A program made the translations under genes and the position numbers. Shown piece by piece: positions 46,392-56,700 of a DNA stretch of 64,000 nt. A model generated the notes under the pieces. The model made no database searches, was not told where the DNA came from, and saw nothing but the letters and a program-made list of their open reading frames with translations. How positions within the stretch are numbered: the first letter of the stretch is position 1; every line of letters begins with the position of its first letter. Source of the stretch: Brachynemurus nebulosus. Taxonomy: Eukaryota; Arthropoda; Insecta; Neuroptera; Myrmeleontidae. The stretch covers positions 10,953,501 to 11,017,500 of the forward strand of contig JAPWDM010000014.1 in the NCBI GenBank assembly GCA_035578155.1. Reading direction: 5' to 3'.

Positions 46392-47690
46392 CATATATAA
46401 TCATCAAAATATATTACTAACACATTGGTATATTCGTGTCCATACATCGTGTGTTGTGATTGTAAGGGTGCTGTATACGTCACTCATTGATTACAGCGGG
46501 CACAATTTGGTAGACATTCTAGTTTGACCCCTTGCGTCTAGTGTTCTATGGTTTTTGAATGTTGATGTTGAACTGAATGTCAACCTAACCAAAAAGTTTA
46601 AATAATTTATTACAGTTTGTTAATGAAATTTCGTCGTTAGTGAAATTTAAATAGTTTAGTTTCTCAACAACGATGCTCCAAAAAAATCAAAATTACAAAA
46701 TAATAATGACAGTGAATTTAAAAGTTTTTAAAAGTTCGGACATTATGAAAAAAAATACAAAATAATAATGACAGTGACTTTTAAAAGTTTTTAAAAGTTC
46801 GGACATTATGAAAAAAATAGCAAAAAAGTCAATTACATACGATATTATAAAGCAAAATTAATAACAAAATTCGTGTCACTCAAAATAAAGGAATATATAC
46901 TAAATGTGTTAGAAAATGAAATAAAGAAAATGTGTTATACATATCTTAAATTTTTAAAGAATAACAATAATTTTAACTTAAAAGAAAAATATTAAGATTA
47001 ATAATTTTATAAAAGTGTATAAACATATAAGTATATATTTTATAAAGTGTATATTTTATAAAAGTGTAATACTATGTTCAAATTGTGCGCGCCATCATCG
47101 CTTCTTTGTCACAGAGCAATATTGCCATATTTACTGCGGCTAATTACAATGTTCAATAACTTTAATATTAATATTACTTATATAAAGATTTTTATCTCAG
47201 AAACAAAGAACAAGACTGTTTTGAAACTTGGTGCATGTATTCATAAACCTGTGATAATTGCTATGCATATTTTTTGTAAAACGAACATTTCTGACTGTCA
47301 AGATACAGCTTTTTATATAAATGTGTGTTAACCTATGTGACAGTGTAACTTCCAAGATTTTTTACTCGCTAACTAAGAACAAGATCGACTTCAAAATTCG
47401 ACAGGACATTCTTTATTATTTCAATAACAAATTGTCAAATTTTTAAGAAGCTGTCATTAAAATTTTTTTGCCTCTTAAATTTCTTATCAACCTTAAAAAC
47501 AGTGTGCAAAAATATGATATCGAAAATTATCTGTTTTTCGTTATTACATGTTTAATTTTCTTTTTTATTAGAACAAATATCTTTCTAGTGATTTTATTAA
47601 AGAAATGATTCCCATCGTCGGTCGAAGAATAGATTTTGTACAGCACTGGGTAGCGAATTTCTACCTAAAAACAATAAAACCTCATCCCAG
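46392..47690. other. AT-rich stretch with one 61-bp tandem duplication
   Basis: CAAAATAATAATGACAGTGA recurs at 46696 and 46757 as part of a 61-bp unit spanning about 46688-46816. The ORF at 47074-47331 has no recognised motif. Nothing else was named. Confidence 0.5.
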
Positions 47691-49169
47691 TAGGGATGTC
47701 GTTTTTTAATCGATAAATCGAGAAATCGATTAATCGGAAGTATGGAAACCGATTTTTAATCGATTATTGATTTTGAGATCGATTCACACATCGATTTTTA
47801 TTTTATGGAAATCGCGAAACGATTTTTTTTTCAAAACATAAATTGCTTTTTTATTTTATTTATACGTTGCTATTTATTTATTAATTTATATTTATTATCG
47901 GTACCTATTACGATTATTAAATTTTAAGCATCAAACGCATCAAATGCATATAATCAGTTGTCTATGCATTTCAAATCAAATTGCTGACAACTGTACCATA
48001 TACAAAACAATAAAGTTTATGCGGGAAATTTAAAGCAAAAAAAAAAAAACTTTCATATTTTTTTTTATCCCTTAATCTATAAAAAAAACTTTGTATGTTA
48101 TTAAATAAAAACTTCTCAACATTTAGTACAATTTAGATAATATTTATACAATTCTAGAGAAAGCAACGACAACTGCAAATGAGTCATTCTCATAAATGTA
48201 TCTCTTAGACAGACTCGTAATATAGCTATCTCTCAGAAGATCTACTATCTAATATATTGAAAAAGGATAGTAGAAATTATATCTTTTATATGTGACAAAA
48301 CTTTATTTTTGAAATGAGTCATTTTCTTTATATATATGAATTTGACTAAAGTGCCCTGTAAACGATCAAATTTGTTTGACAAATTTGTTTGTCAAACTTC
48401 ACGTTTTCATCAAACAAGAGCTTAAACGATCAAACCAAAGCTCAAACAAATTTGACAAACTTGCGCGTAGTTTGTCACACTAGTGATCCCCATAAAATAA
48501 TTTTGTTAGATTAAACTTGGCCAAACATAGAATAAATAATGAAAATTACGGAAAAAATGTTGCTCGTACAGAGATTTGCAAAAATTTTGTCATATTTGCT
48601 ATTCATTTCGGGGCAATTTAATAGAGCTTGTTTGACAAACACAACAAACACCGCCGCTCACCTTCAAACTTGTTGGTCAAACACGTCAAACAAGTTGATC
48701 AATCAAGATTTTCATCAAACATGTCAAACACGTAGATTGTTTGACAAACGCGTCAGACAAAGCTGCATACTATCAAATAATTTGACAAACACGTAAAATT
48801 TGACAAACAATTTGATCGTTTACAGGGCACTTAACATTTTTATATCAAATGAAAACAAAAATTGTCAACTTTGTTGTGATGTTGTGATTCATCTCTGTAC
48901 CATAGAATAAAATTCTAAGAAAATGTTGGTAATTAAGTACGTACAGGCTTAATATTTTTCATCTTAAAAGACTTCGAAAGTTCATCTTTCTGAATTATAC
49001 ATAAATTTTTACTTAAAAATTACCGCAACTTTTGCAACAGCAAATTTGAATCGATTTCTTGGAATCGATTTTGAATACAATCGATAATTTAAGTATCGAT
49101 TCTTTTGTTGGCAATTACGAATCGATTCAAAAATAGATTTTTTTTTAATAAACGGCATGCCTACATCCC
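47691..49169. mobile_element. Probable hAT-type element with ATCGATT arrays, hosting a nested MITE
   Basis: The left end TAGGGATGTCG is followed by dense ATCGATT/AATCGAT motifs (47705-47825). The right end has the same motifs in reverse (49050-49140) and finishes GGCATGCCTACATCCCA. Ends of the type GGGATGT with ATCGAT arrays are familiar from hAT elements. A target duplication could not be fixed because CATCCCA occurs on both sides, so the exact ends are uncertain. The MITE at 48350-48831 lies inside and was inserted later. Confidence 0.55.
48350..48831. mobile_element. PIF/Harbinger-like MITE with TTTGACAAAC repeats
   Basis: The left end AGTGCCCTGTAAACGATC continues AAATTTGTTTGAC. The right end is its inverted partner, GATCGTTTACAGGGCACT. 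TAA flanks both sides (48347-48349 and 48832-48834). Units of TTTGACAAAC or TTTGTTTGTCAAAC crowd both halves, in both orientations. At 482 bp with a 3-bp TAA duplication it fits a PIF/Harbinger nonautonomous element. The ORF at 48539-48796 is built from the repeats. Confidence 0.8.
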
Positions 49170-49210
49170 AGTGTTGTCAGACAGTTTTTCCAAAAAACTG
49201 TAGGTGGCAG

Positions 49211-49262
49211 CTTTAAAAATTTGTCAAGTGCGTGTTTGACACGCACTAAGTAATGTTCCTCA
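49211..49262 (-). repeat. Short interspersed repeat, 3'-end fragment
   Basis: On the minus strand it reads AACATTACTTAGTGCGTGTC, the hairpin ACACGCACT arm and TTGACAAATTTTTA, as at the ends of copies a and b. Only the last 50 bp or so are present. Confidence 0.65.
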
Positions 49263-49914
49263 CAATCAGTGGTCATAACTAAAACTTCGTAAAATATAAC
49301 AGTCCGGACACATACGTTCACGATGTGACACATACGAACACGATCGTTCTGAAATCAAAAAATAGGTTATACTTTAGGAATAAAATTCATTTATTAGGAA
49401 AAATATTTTATCCACCTTCATATCTCGTTATAAAAAATTCCTAGAAACAACTGATTGTACGGAACACTGTTAGCGCAAGTACAACTTGCACTTGACTTGT
49501 TTTTATTAAAGTTAATTATGTATATAATAAAAATTAGAAATAAATAAAGGTTTAAAAAATATTAACTACGATTTTTTTATTAGAAACACAAAATTACAAA
49601 GACAACGTATTTATTATATCATCGTTTTTTTTATTAGATTGTATTTTCAGATACCTCGTTTGTAGTACTTTTCTAAAAATAATTTTTTTTTTCAATGTAA
49701 CTAAATCAAATATCAATCACAAATATGCGTATAAGAGTAAAAATGTAAGATGAAATTTGAGTGTAGTGGCATTTCAAACGCGCGCTCCTAAAATTTTGTT
49801 TTCTTCCGGACCGAGAGATGGCATGTAAATAGTGGTTTAGCACCGTTGTACAGAGATAGTTATCTTTAGTGTATTTGATCTGTGTGTAAAACGCTAAAAC
49901 GTGTTTCACGTGTT
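49263..49914. other. AT-rich stretch without recognised features
   Basis: No gene, terminal repeat or RNA-like fold was recognised. Confidence 0.4.
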
Positions 49915-49917
49915 TTA

Positions 49918-50166
49918 GGCTGTATAAACAATCAATGAAATAAGATTTAAGATTTAAGAAATAAGATTTAAGGAGTATGCCATCTAGTGATGTTGAATGG
50001 AGCTTTAACGTAACTGGTCGTAGATATAAATATGTAGGTATTTTTTTACGTCAAAATTCGTTAACAGTTAACAGTTTCATTCAACGTCACTAGATGGCAT
50101 ACTCCTTAAATCTTAAATCTTATTTCTTAAATCTTAAATCTTATTTCATTGATTGTGTATACAGCC
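49918..50166. mobile_element. Foldback MITE, PIF/Harbinger-like (TTA flanks)
   Basis: The arms run inward as GGCTGTATAAACAATCAATG and GGCTGTATACACAATCAATG. Both then pass through AAATAAGATTTAAG units to GGAGTATGCCATCTAGTGA. The right arm has one extra GATTTAA unit. TTA flanks both ends (49915-49917 and 50167-50169). The 249-bp element has a loop of about 70 bp and ends 65 bp upstream of the TATA box of the candidate exon at 50290. Confidence 0.82.
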
Positions 50167-50230
50167 TTATACGTCCTCCTTTGTTTTGTTGAAATGGCGG
50201 AAACGGACAAACTATGACGAAACGAATAGG

Positions 50231-50237
50231 TATAAAA
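50231..50237 (+). promoter_or_regulatory. Possible TATA box
   Basis: TATAAAA lies 59 bp before the ATG at 50290 in a stretch less AT-rich than its surroundings. In this AT-rich window such a match is common, so its only support is its position relative to the candidate exon. Confidence 0.25.
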
Positions 50238-50289
50238 TGAGCGAAAAAACGGACACTGAGAGCCATCTTACGGTTGGGGAGAAAGTACA

Positions 50290-50367
50290 ATGATGTGCAA
50301 TATGGCCCTATTTTTGATAGGATTCTCTATGTATATAATTTTTTCTGTGAATTATGTGGGCTTGTCG
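50290..50367 (+). CDS. Candidate first exon encoding a signal-peptide-like sequence (speculative)
   Basis: The frame starts ATGATG at 50290 and encodes MMCNMALFLIGFSMYIIFSV followed by NYVGLS. This is a short N-terminal segment with a hydrophobic core, as in a signal peptide or signal anchor. It ends in phase 0 at a strong splice donor, GTAAGT (50368-50373). Without splicing the frame stops three codons later (TAA). A TATAAAA lies 59 bp upstream of the ATG, a usual distance for a short 5' untranslated region. Donor, phase, hydrophobic core and promoter-like position together are better than random, but no downstream exon was found before the repeat at 50567. If real, it would start a secreted or membrane protein whose other exons lie further right or outside the window. 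Confidence 0.3.
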
Positions 50368-50566
50368 GTAAGTATGTAATTATCACAAATATGTAAAGAT
50401 GGCTCTGTGTGTATTAAAATAAGTTATTAGACAAAGATAACAATTTTTAGAAGCTGTCCCATTATTAATAATTTTAAGAAAAAACAGCGAAAGAGTTTCA
50501 ACTAGTTTTCCTCATTTTGATCCTAGGAACTCAAAGTCCTTGATTTACAGTTTGTACTTGATACGT

Positions 50567-50791
50567 ATTTTTTATGTCACCGAAGGATGACATATTAATC
50601 TCGTTGCGTGATTATAGTGGGGAACCATATAATATAATAATTATAGAGTTGTACATGTATATATTGAATAAACGCAAGAGGACTGTATTCTCACTGTACT
50701 TAAAAAACAAGCCAAAAAATCATAAATTAACACTTTCACTGAGGTGACATTACTTAGTGCGTGTCAAAAACACGCACTTGACGAATTTTTT
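50567..50791 (+). repeat. Short interspersed repeat with terminal hairpin, copy b
   Basis: This is the best-preserved copy. It opens TATTTTTTATGTCACCGAAG, then has TGAATAAACGCAAGAGG and AATCATAAATTAACACTTTC, then the hairpin AGTGCGTGT/ACACGCACT. It finishes TGACGAATTTTTTAG. The ORF starting at 50744 begins inside the hairpin region and is not called. Confidence 0.72.
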
Positions 50792-51029
50792 AGAATAATA
50801 GATTGTTGTGAGTATTTAATAGACATATTTTTATGCTGGAGAAATAGAGGAACATTCTTTATTTGTTTATGCTCAGTAAATACTGTTAATGTCGAATTGA
50901 AATTTAGTACACAGATAGAAATCGTTTGCTCGGAATTATTCCTGGTGCAGGAATTTTAGTTAAACTCTTTTTCGGATCTTTTAGTTGGATGCGTAGCAGC
51001 TAAGGTTACATGCATCGTTTCGTATAGTA

Positions 51030-51575
51030 GGGGAGATCTTTGTACCTTGGGACACTTTCGTTTAAAACTTCATAATTTGAGTAAAAATTGATGTATGACT
51101 TCGAAAATTGAAAATTTTGTAAGCATACAATAAGATCTTAATATTATGATATAATATATCACGATATTGTGTTTCATTTTTGCGAAAACTTGAATAATCG
51201 AGGATATTTGTCCCAAGGTGCAACCACAGCTTGTACCTTGGGACATCAATGGTTGTACCTTGGAACAAACTATGCAAGACATTTTAAGCCCTGAAAGCAA
51301 AATATATATACTAATTTTTTTAAGAGTAATAAAAGTTGGTTGGTTTTACTTGCAATAATTTTTATTATAGAAAAAATGACCATTTTAACGTCATTTTTGA
51401 CGTTTTCTTCATTGGACGTTGGCCGGGTGACTTTGTCCTTACTCCGTGGCATCTGGATAGATAAAGATAAATATTGAAAACAAACTTACCTATAAATCTC
51501 TGTAAAAAAAGCAATGTCTTGTACCATAGGACCATCCTAAGGTACAAAAAGTTTGCTGTCCCAAGGTACAAATTT
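51030..51575. mobile_element. Element with seven TTGTACCTTGGGACA motifs
   Basis: The motif TTGTACCTTGGGACA (or close variants) occurs in direct orientation at 51040, 51231, 51253 and 51520. It occurs inverted at 51209, 51536 and 51557. The outermost two (51040 direct, 51557 inverted) form inverted ends. The interior is AT-rich with no gene; minus-strand ORFs here are not conserved. I could not find target duplications, so the element class is unknown. Confidence 0.55.
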
Positions 51576-51727
51576 CAATTGCATACAATAAAGTGTGGTT
51601 ATATTTTTAATTAGGGATCTCCAGTGATATACGTCAACATAAATAGTTACGAATGTGTATAATAACTATTTGTATCTTTAATCATTTACTCACCTCAAAA
51701 TACTTCGAGTAAAATGAGGATTTATAT

Positions 51728-51753
51728 GGAGTACAAAAAAAAAAAAAAAAAAA
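51728..51753 (+). repeat. Poly-A run
   Basis: About 22 A residues in a row, with no retroelement 3' end recognised before it. The flanking 51576-51945 shows no other feature. Confidence 0.8.
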
Positions 51754-51953
51754 AACACGGCAAAAATCTTACAACCTTGCACATAGCAGAAACGAGTCAC
51801 ACATACAGTTCAAAAAAGTGCGTAGATGACATCAGAAATAGTTTTTTGGTGCCGTCACATATTTTCTTGCGAAACTTACCCGTTTTATTTTCCGAATCAC
51901 TTTCGATCCTTATTAGTTCGAATAATCGACTTTACACTGTAATATGCTTTGAC

Positions 51954-52411
51954 CACAGACCAATGAACACTATTATATTATACTACTAGACAAAGCGTAA
52001 AGGAAGTTTGTAGGCATTTTTCTTGAAGCAGGTAACAGGCTAAGACGGGTGAGATTTAAAGAATATAATATAATGTCAATTTTTGAGTAAATGCGACTAA
52101 AATTATTGCAGGACATAGTTTGTATATGTACGTATTTTGAAAATAAAGCGAATACCACTTTCGTTCTTTCAAAATTTTGCAGTTTCTTCTCAAAAAAGTA
52201 AAATTTTATTATCAATATTATATTTTGACAATAATTATTATTTGAAAACGTTGCTACAGATACCATTGATTTAAATTGCATTGATTACTATGTTACAGAA
52301 TACTATTCGGCCGTATCCTGGTCGTATCTTTTTGCCTCAATTATACATTTATATAATTAGTCTATATAATATAATATATAATATGATATATAATATGTTC
52401 ATTGGTCTGTG
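51954..52411. mobile_element. hAT-type MITE, independent copy of the palindrome family
   Basis: It begins CACAGACCAATGAACACTA and ends TGTTCATTGGTCTGTG. Perfect 8-bp duplications GCTTTGAC lie at 51946-51953 and 52412-52419. The body matches 10285-10718 in the same orientation, with small indels (458 against 434 bp). Its different target duplication shows a separate insertion, and it confirms the element ends deduced in the palindrome. Confidence 0.93.
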
Positions 52412-52419
52412 GCTTTGAC

Positions 52420-54699
52420 TGACCAATAGTTTTTTAACGATAATTCAATAGTTACTTTCTATTAAACACTTGAATGTTGTATCAGTTGGTGACCGGGTTT
52501 CTTTTCTCAAAGGTACAATTATTCTTGTCTTCAGGTATATATCTATATACTAGAGGCGCCACTTCGGATTTTAATAGTACATTTTGTTTCATTTCTAAAA
52601 CTAACTTCCTTTCTCGTTTTTTTGTAAATGAAAAATTGAGTAGCTTAAAGATCTTGTCAAAATTCTTTTGTTAAATACTTAACCCCCGACTGTGCATAAA
52701 TAACCCAAAATATTAAATTATAAAATTTTGACTAACTAATGTCCTTTGTGTCTTTTTTGTTCGTTTTGATTGTTTTTAGAAGTTAAAAATTAGAAAATTA
52801 TTAAAATATAATACCTAATTCATTCAGTTGGATATATTTGAATAACAAAATAGAGAAATATTATTACAGGGCATTACACAGGTCCACCATGAAGAAAAGT
52901 ATTTTATAAGTGGCATTTATTTATCGTGTGATATGACAGAAGGTGTTCGTACACTTTCGGACACTTTTTTTCTATGACAACAAATCTAATTTTTTGTGCA
53001 CGCCAATTTATTAAAATAAGACACGCAAAATTAAATTTGGAGTCAAATTTCTCACTATATTAAAATTATTATGTATATATGTATATGTATATACCAACGA
53101 ATATTTAATCAAAGGATTTCCGTGAAAATAATATTTTCAATTTCCTGATTTTATATTGAAACGGAAAATATTTTTAAAAGGAAATTTATTTCACAATTTA
53201 TAAATGTGTTTTTTTTTTTCGTTCTTTGAATAATTAATGTTTTGAGGGCTTTTCTTTTACTTACATGTGCGAGGTGTATCACGCAAATACAACAACAACA
53301 ACGCCAAAGTGTGTCAGAGATGACAAGTTGGAGGTGATGCAGAAATAAGAAAGTGATAAATACACTGCCAATGGGGTGTGGCATACAGCTGCCTCGTACT
53401 CGTAGAAGACTTTAAACCAGTATTCTGCCAAATATACCTATATACCGTGAAATTATATTTTCGCCTTAAAGTTCATAAAAAATTGTTCTAACTCAAAATA
53501 CTTAAAGGCTAAATTGTAAAATAATAGCAAAAATATTTTAGAAACTAACCCCCAAAATACCCTAAAAATTTGAGCGAAACGGGACTAGCAGTAAATAAGA
53601 TATTGACATTTAATGGGATTTCATGGTAGCGGCGTAGCTACCGTTACTCCAATTTTGACTAAATTCATAGAGGACCATCTAGTAACCAAACTGCATAATT
53701 ACTAAAAATTTCATTAAAACCAATCGAATAGTTCAGAAGTTATGCCACTTGGTGATAACTGGCCAAAAATTGTTTATTTGTCAAAAGTGATCACAATGCT
53801 TTCGCTACTTTAGTAGTCTGGGAAGCAATATTGTAAACTTTATCTTTGTGAAGTAGGATTTCCCAATATCTTTTTTACAAAAGTGATGCACTTGGAAACC
53901 GAATTCTTTTATTTTAAAAGGCAATAAAAATGTTTTAGGCTAATTAAAAATTATGTTATTTAATTGTGATGTAACAAAATTTTTGAAAATTTCTAAGAAA
54001 TCATAGCTAATTTTAGATTTTAAATGTTTTGATCAGTAGTCATTTGCTAAGGGCCGTTTTCATAATCAAACTCATTTGGAGGCTTTAACTAAAATAACTT
54101 TAAATTTTTATGTTTAAATTAGTTTATTTTCATAATTCACATTTTGGGAGACACTGCTAAAAAATGTAAGAAATTTCATTTAAATTTTTGCAAGTAGCTG
54201 AGTGTACAAGTGCTGTGCGTTACTTATCAACTCTGTCTTCAGAAATTAATTTTATTCAGAAGTATTTTCTGGTAATTAACTATTATCAGCGTAAAACACA
54301 CATTTCAAAAAAAAGTTCTTTTGCAGGTAGGATAGTTTTAATATCCAATGAAAACCAAAAAAAGTTACCAAGTGTGTATTGCACACGCATTAAGTCAGGA
54401 ATCTTCATAGTTTTTAGAAAAGTGATTAAAGAAACCTCAACATCATTTTAAAAGATCTTTCTGCCAGTATCCCCAACGATAGAGAACGTGGAATTATTTC
54501 TCTAATTACTCACACAAAATAAAAATTTGATCTATCAATAGTTTCTCTTAAGTTTAATTTTGGCTGATATTTTTTAAAAGTGAACCATACCTTTATACAA
54601 AAAATTTCATTCGTAATGTCACCGAGAAAAACTAAATCAAACCCCTTCCATGGAATAAAAGGCAATACCCCTGGAGGGGGTGTATTTTAGATACATTTA
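52420..54699. other. AT-rich stretch without recognised genes
   Basis: About 2.3 kb in which I see no terminal repeats, recognisable exons or RNA folds. ORFs at 52474, 53151 and 54188 have no motif I recognise. Confidence 0.4.
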
Positions 54700-54707
54700 G
54701 CTTAGCC

Positions 54708-55165
54708 TAGTGATGAGCAAATGCAAGACAAAGACCAAGACTTGGCAGTCTTGGTCTTGGTCTTGTTCTTGCATTAAGAATCTTGGTCTTGGTCTTGCTA
54801 GAGCAGTTTGAGTCTTGGTCTTGGTCTTGGTCTTGCAAAATGCAGTCTTGGTATTGGTCTTGGTCTTGGTGTTGCTAAAGAATTTTGCACTTTCTTGCAT
54901 TTTTTTATTAGCGAATTTTTTCCTTCTAATATCAGAATTTTCTCTCTTTACGGTATTAATTATACTTTCAAACTATTTAAATAATTTAAATAGTTTTGTC
55001 TTGGTCTTGGTCTTGCTCACTTGAGTCTTGGTATTGGTCTTGCAGCCATACTTATAGTCTTGGTCTTGGTCTTGCTATTGGTATACATAGTCTTGGTCTT
55101 GGTCTTGCAAAAAATGTAAGGCCAAGACAAGACTGCAAGACCGAGACTAATTTTGCTCATCACTA
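54708..55165. mobile_element. hAT-type element with GTCTTG hexamer arrays, copy 3 (inverted)
   Basis: Ends are TAGTGATGAGCAAA and TTTGCTCATCACTA, with perfect 8-bp duplications GCTTAGCC at 54700-54707 and 55166-55173. It is in the opposite orientation to copies 1 and 2: the core reads TTTTCTCTCTTTACGGTA. The number of hexamer units differs from the other copies. Confidence 0.93.
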
Positions 55166-55173
55166 GCTTAGCC

Positions 55174-55994
55174 TAATCATAATTTACAAATTAGTATAAG
55201 TATTTGGAATATCGGGGCAAATTGGTAGACCAAGCACCTATACGAGAGTAACACCAAAAAAAATCTGCTATAATTTTAATTATCTCAAGAACAAGTTTAC
55301 AGTTTCAAATAGCGCCATAAAACATGAGAACGCGGAAATTTTATTTACTTACCTACCGCATAATGAACACATTAAACAAACGAACGAAAAAGAAAAAAAA
55401 TAAAATCCAAAAACCCAACAGATCTAAAACGGATCAACGATACCATACAGTGGACTCCACACAAAAATCCATTATTTAAAAAACAAACAGATGTTAGCCG
55501 ATTGATTCGATTGATTTGGATGTGGGGATGGGACGGTTGTAATTTTTTTCCTCTTAATTAAAAATTCACAAATTTATTACTATACCAACCTGAAAACAAA
55601 AAAAATACAAGACTGAAATTTATGAAACAGACAAAAAATATTTGGTGGAATAGTAATTAGTTTGTGTCTATACATATAATTTAAAATTAGAAATTTATCG
55701 ATACAAATTTTTTCAAGAGATAAGTAGGACCATCGAATGGAATATATTTTGCATTTTTTTAAACACTTGTCCAAAACGATGAGATAGTGTATCAAAAATT
55801 TTACAGGTGCACGTATGTACTTAAGAAGGTATTTAAAATTCTGTATGTAGCTTTTTTGTTTTAGTTTATTTTCTTGGGGGGAGTGACGTATTTCGTATTG
55901 GTATGCATTTGTAATTTTGATTACTTGCAAAAGTGTATACGTTTTATTGGACTATTGGACAAATTACTTTGAAAACTGTATCTGAATTCATTAT
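55174..55994. other. AT-rich stretch without recognised genes
   Basis: The 116-residue minus-strand ORF at 55580-55930 is lysine- and isoleucine-rich with no recognised motif. I regard it as composition-driven. Confidence 0.4.
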
Positions 55995-56700
55995 TTGATA
56001 AAGATTAATTGTACAACGCTCTTTGGTCAAACTACAAACTCATTCGCTGATGCAAGGACAATGCGCAAAATTGACCCTCAGCGCCCACTGGTGAGATATG
56101 CATTTTTTGAAAGCCCCTTTCTAGTAGGTCACAAATATACCCATCTTAGGTATGGACAGTCTGGCCTTCAAAAGTTCTGACGTGCAGTAGGTTTTGCATA
56201 CTCTACGTGGCCATTTCTTAAAGAAACGATGTGTGTTGATTTGCAGCGGGCATTAGAGTCCCCTTCGTAAGGGTGCACTTCGGACTACCTTATTTCGGCA
56301 ATCTACCAAGAGGTCTGTCAGAAATCGCCACCGGTAGGACTCCCAAACTTCTCTTCGGATACTTCCAATGTACGGGTTTGAAGTCGCTCGGTACGTCTTC
56401 TACCATAGGCCACGTGAAAAAACGAAGTTAGGCCACTTGCCAGAAAAGTGGTTTTACACAGTGATAGATCGGCTCACGACATGCTTCATAATCCATTTGT
56501 ACCTGTATAGAGTATCCCGTTTGGGTATGGACACGTGCAGATTTTCCACATTTGACGCCCTATAACTTTTGAAGGCCAGGTTCTCCATGAACGTGCCCAT
56601 TGACAAAGTTGGACTACTTGACCAGGGCTATCGATCGGCACCGGTATCAACCTTGGGCGCTAGGGGGCAGCTCCCCATATCGTTTTGCCCATTGTTTGTT
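55995..56700. repeat. GC-richer block, possible old repeat
   Basis: This block is visibly less AT-rich than the rest. CCCTCAGCGCCCACTGG near 56080 is loosely inverted as TTGGGCGCTAGGGGGCAG near 56653. CTGGCCTTCAAAAGTT near 56160 is inverted as AACTTTTGAAGGCCAG near 56565, each close to a GGTATGGACA motif (56148 and 56523). These nested inverted pieces suggest an old foldback or TIR element. The ORFs at 55995 and 56368 have no recognised family. Confidence 0.4.

Noticed and set aside
50744..50959. 71-residue ORF as second exon of the candidate gene at 50290
   Set aside because: It starts inside the terminal hairpin of a dispersed repeat, and no convincing acceptor joins it in frame.
55580..55930. 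116-residue minus-strand ORF
   Set aside because: Lys/Ile/Tyr-rich composition typical of AT-rich noncoding DNA, with no motif and no splice or promoter signals.
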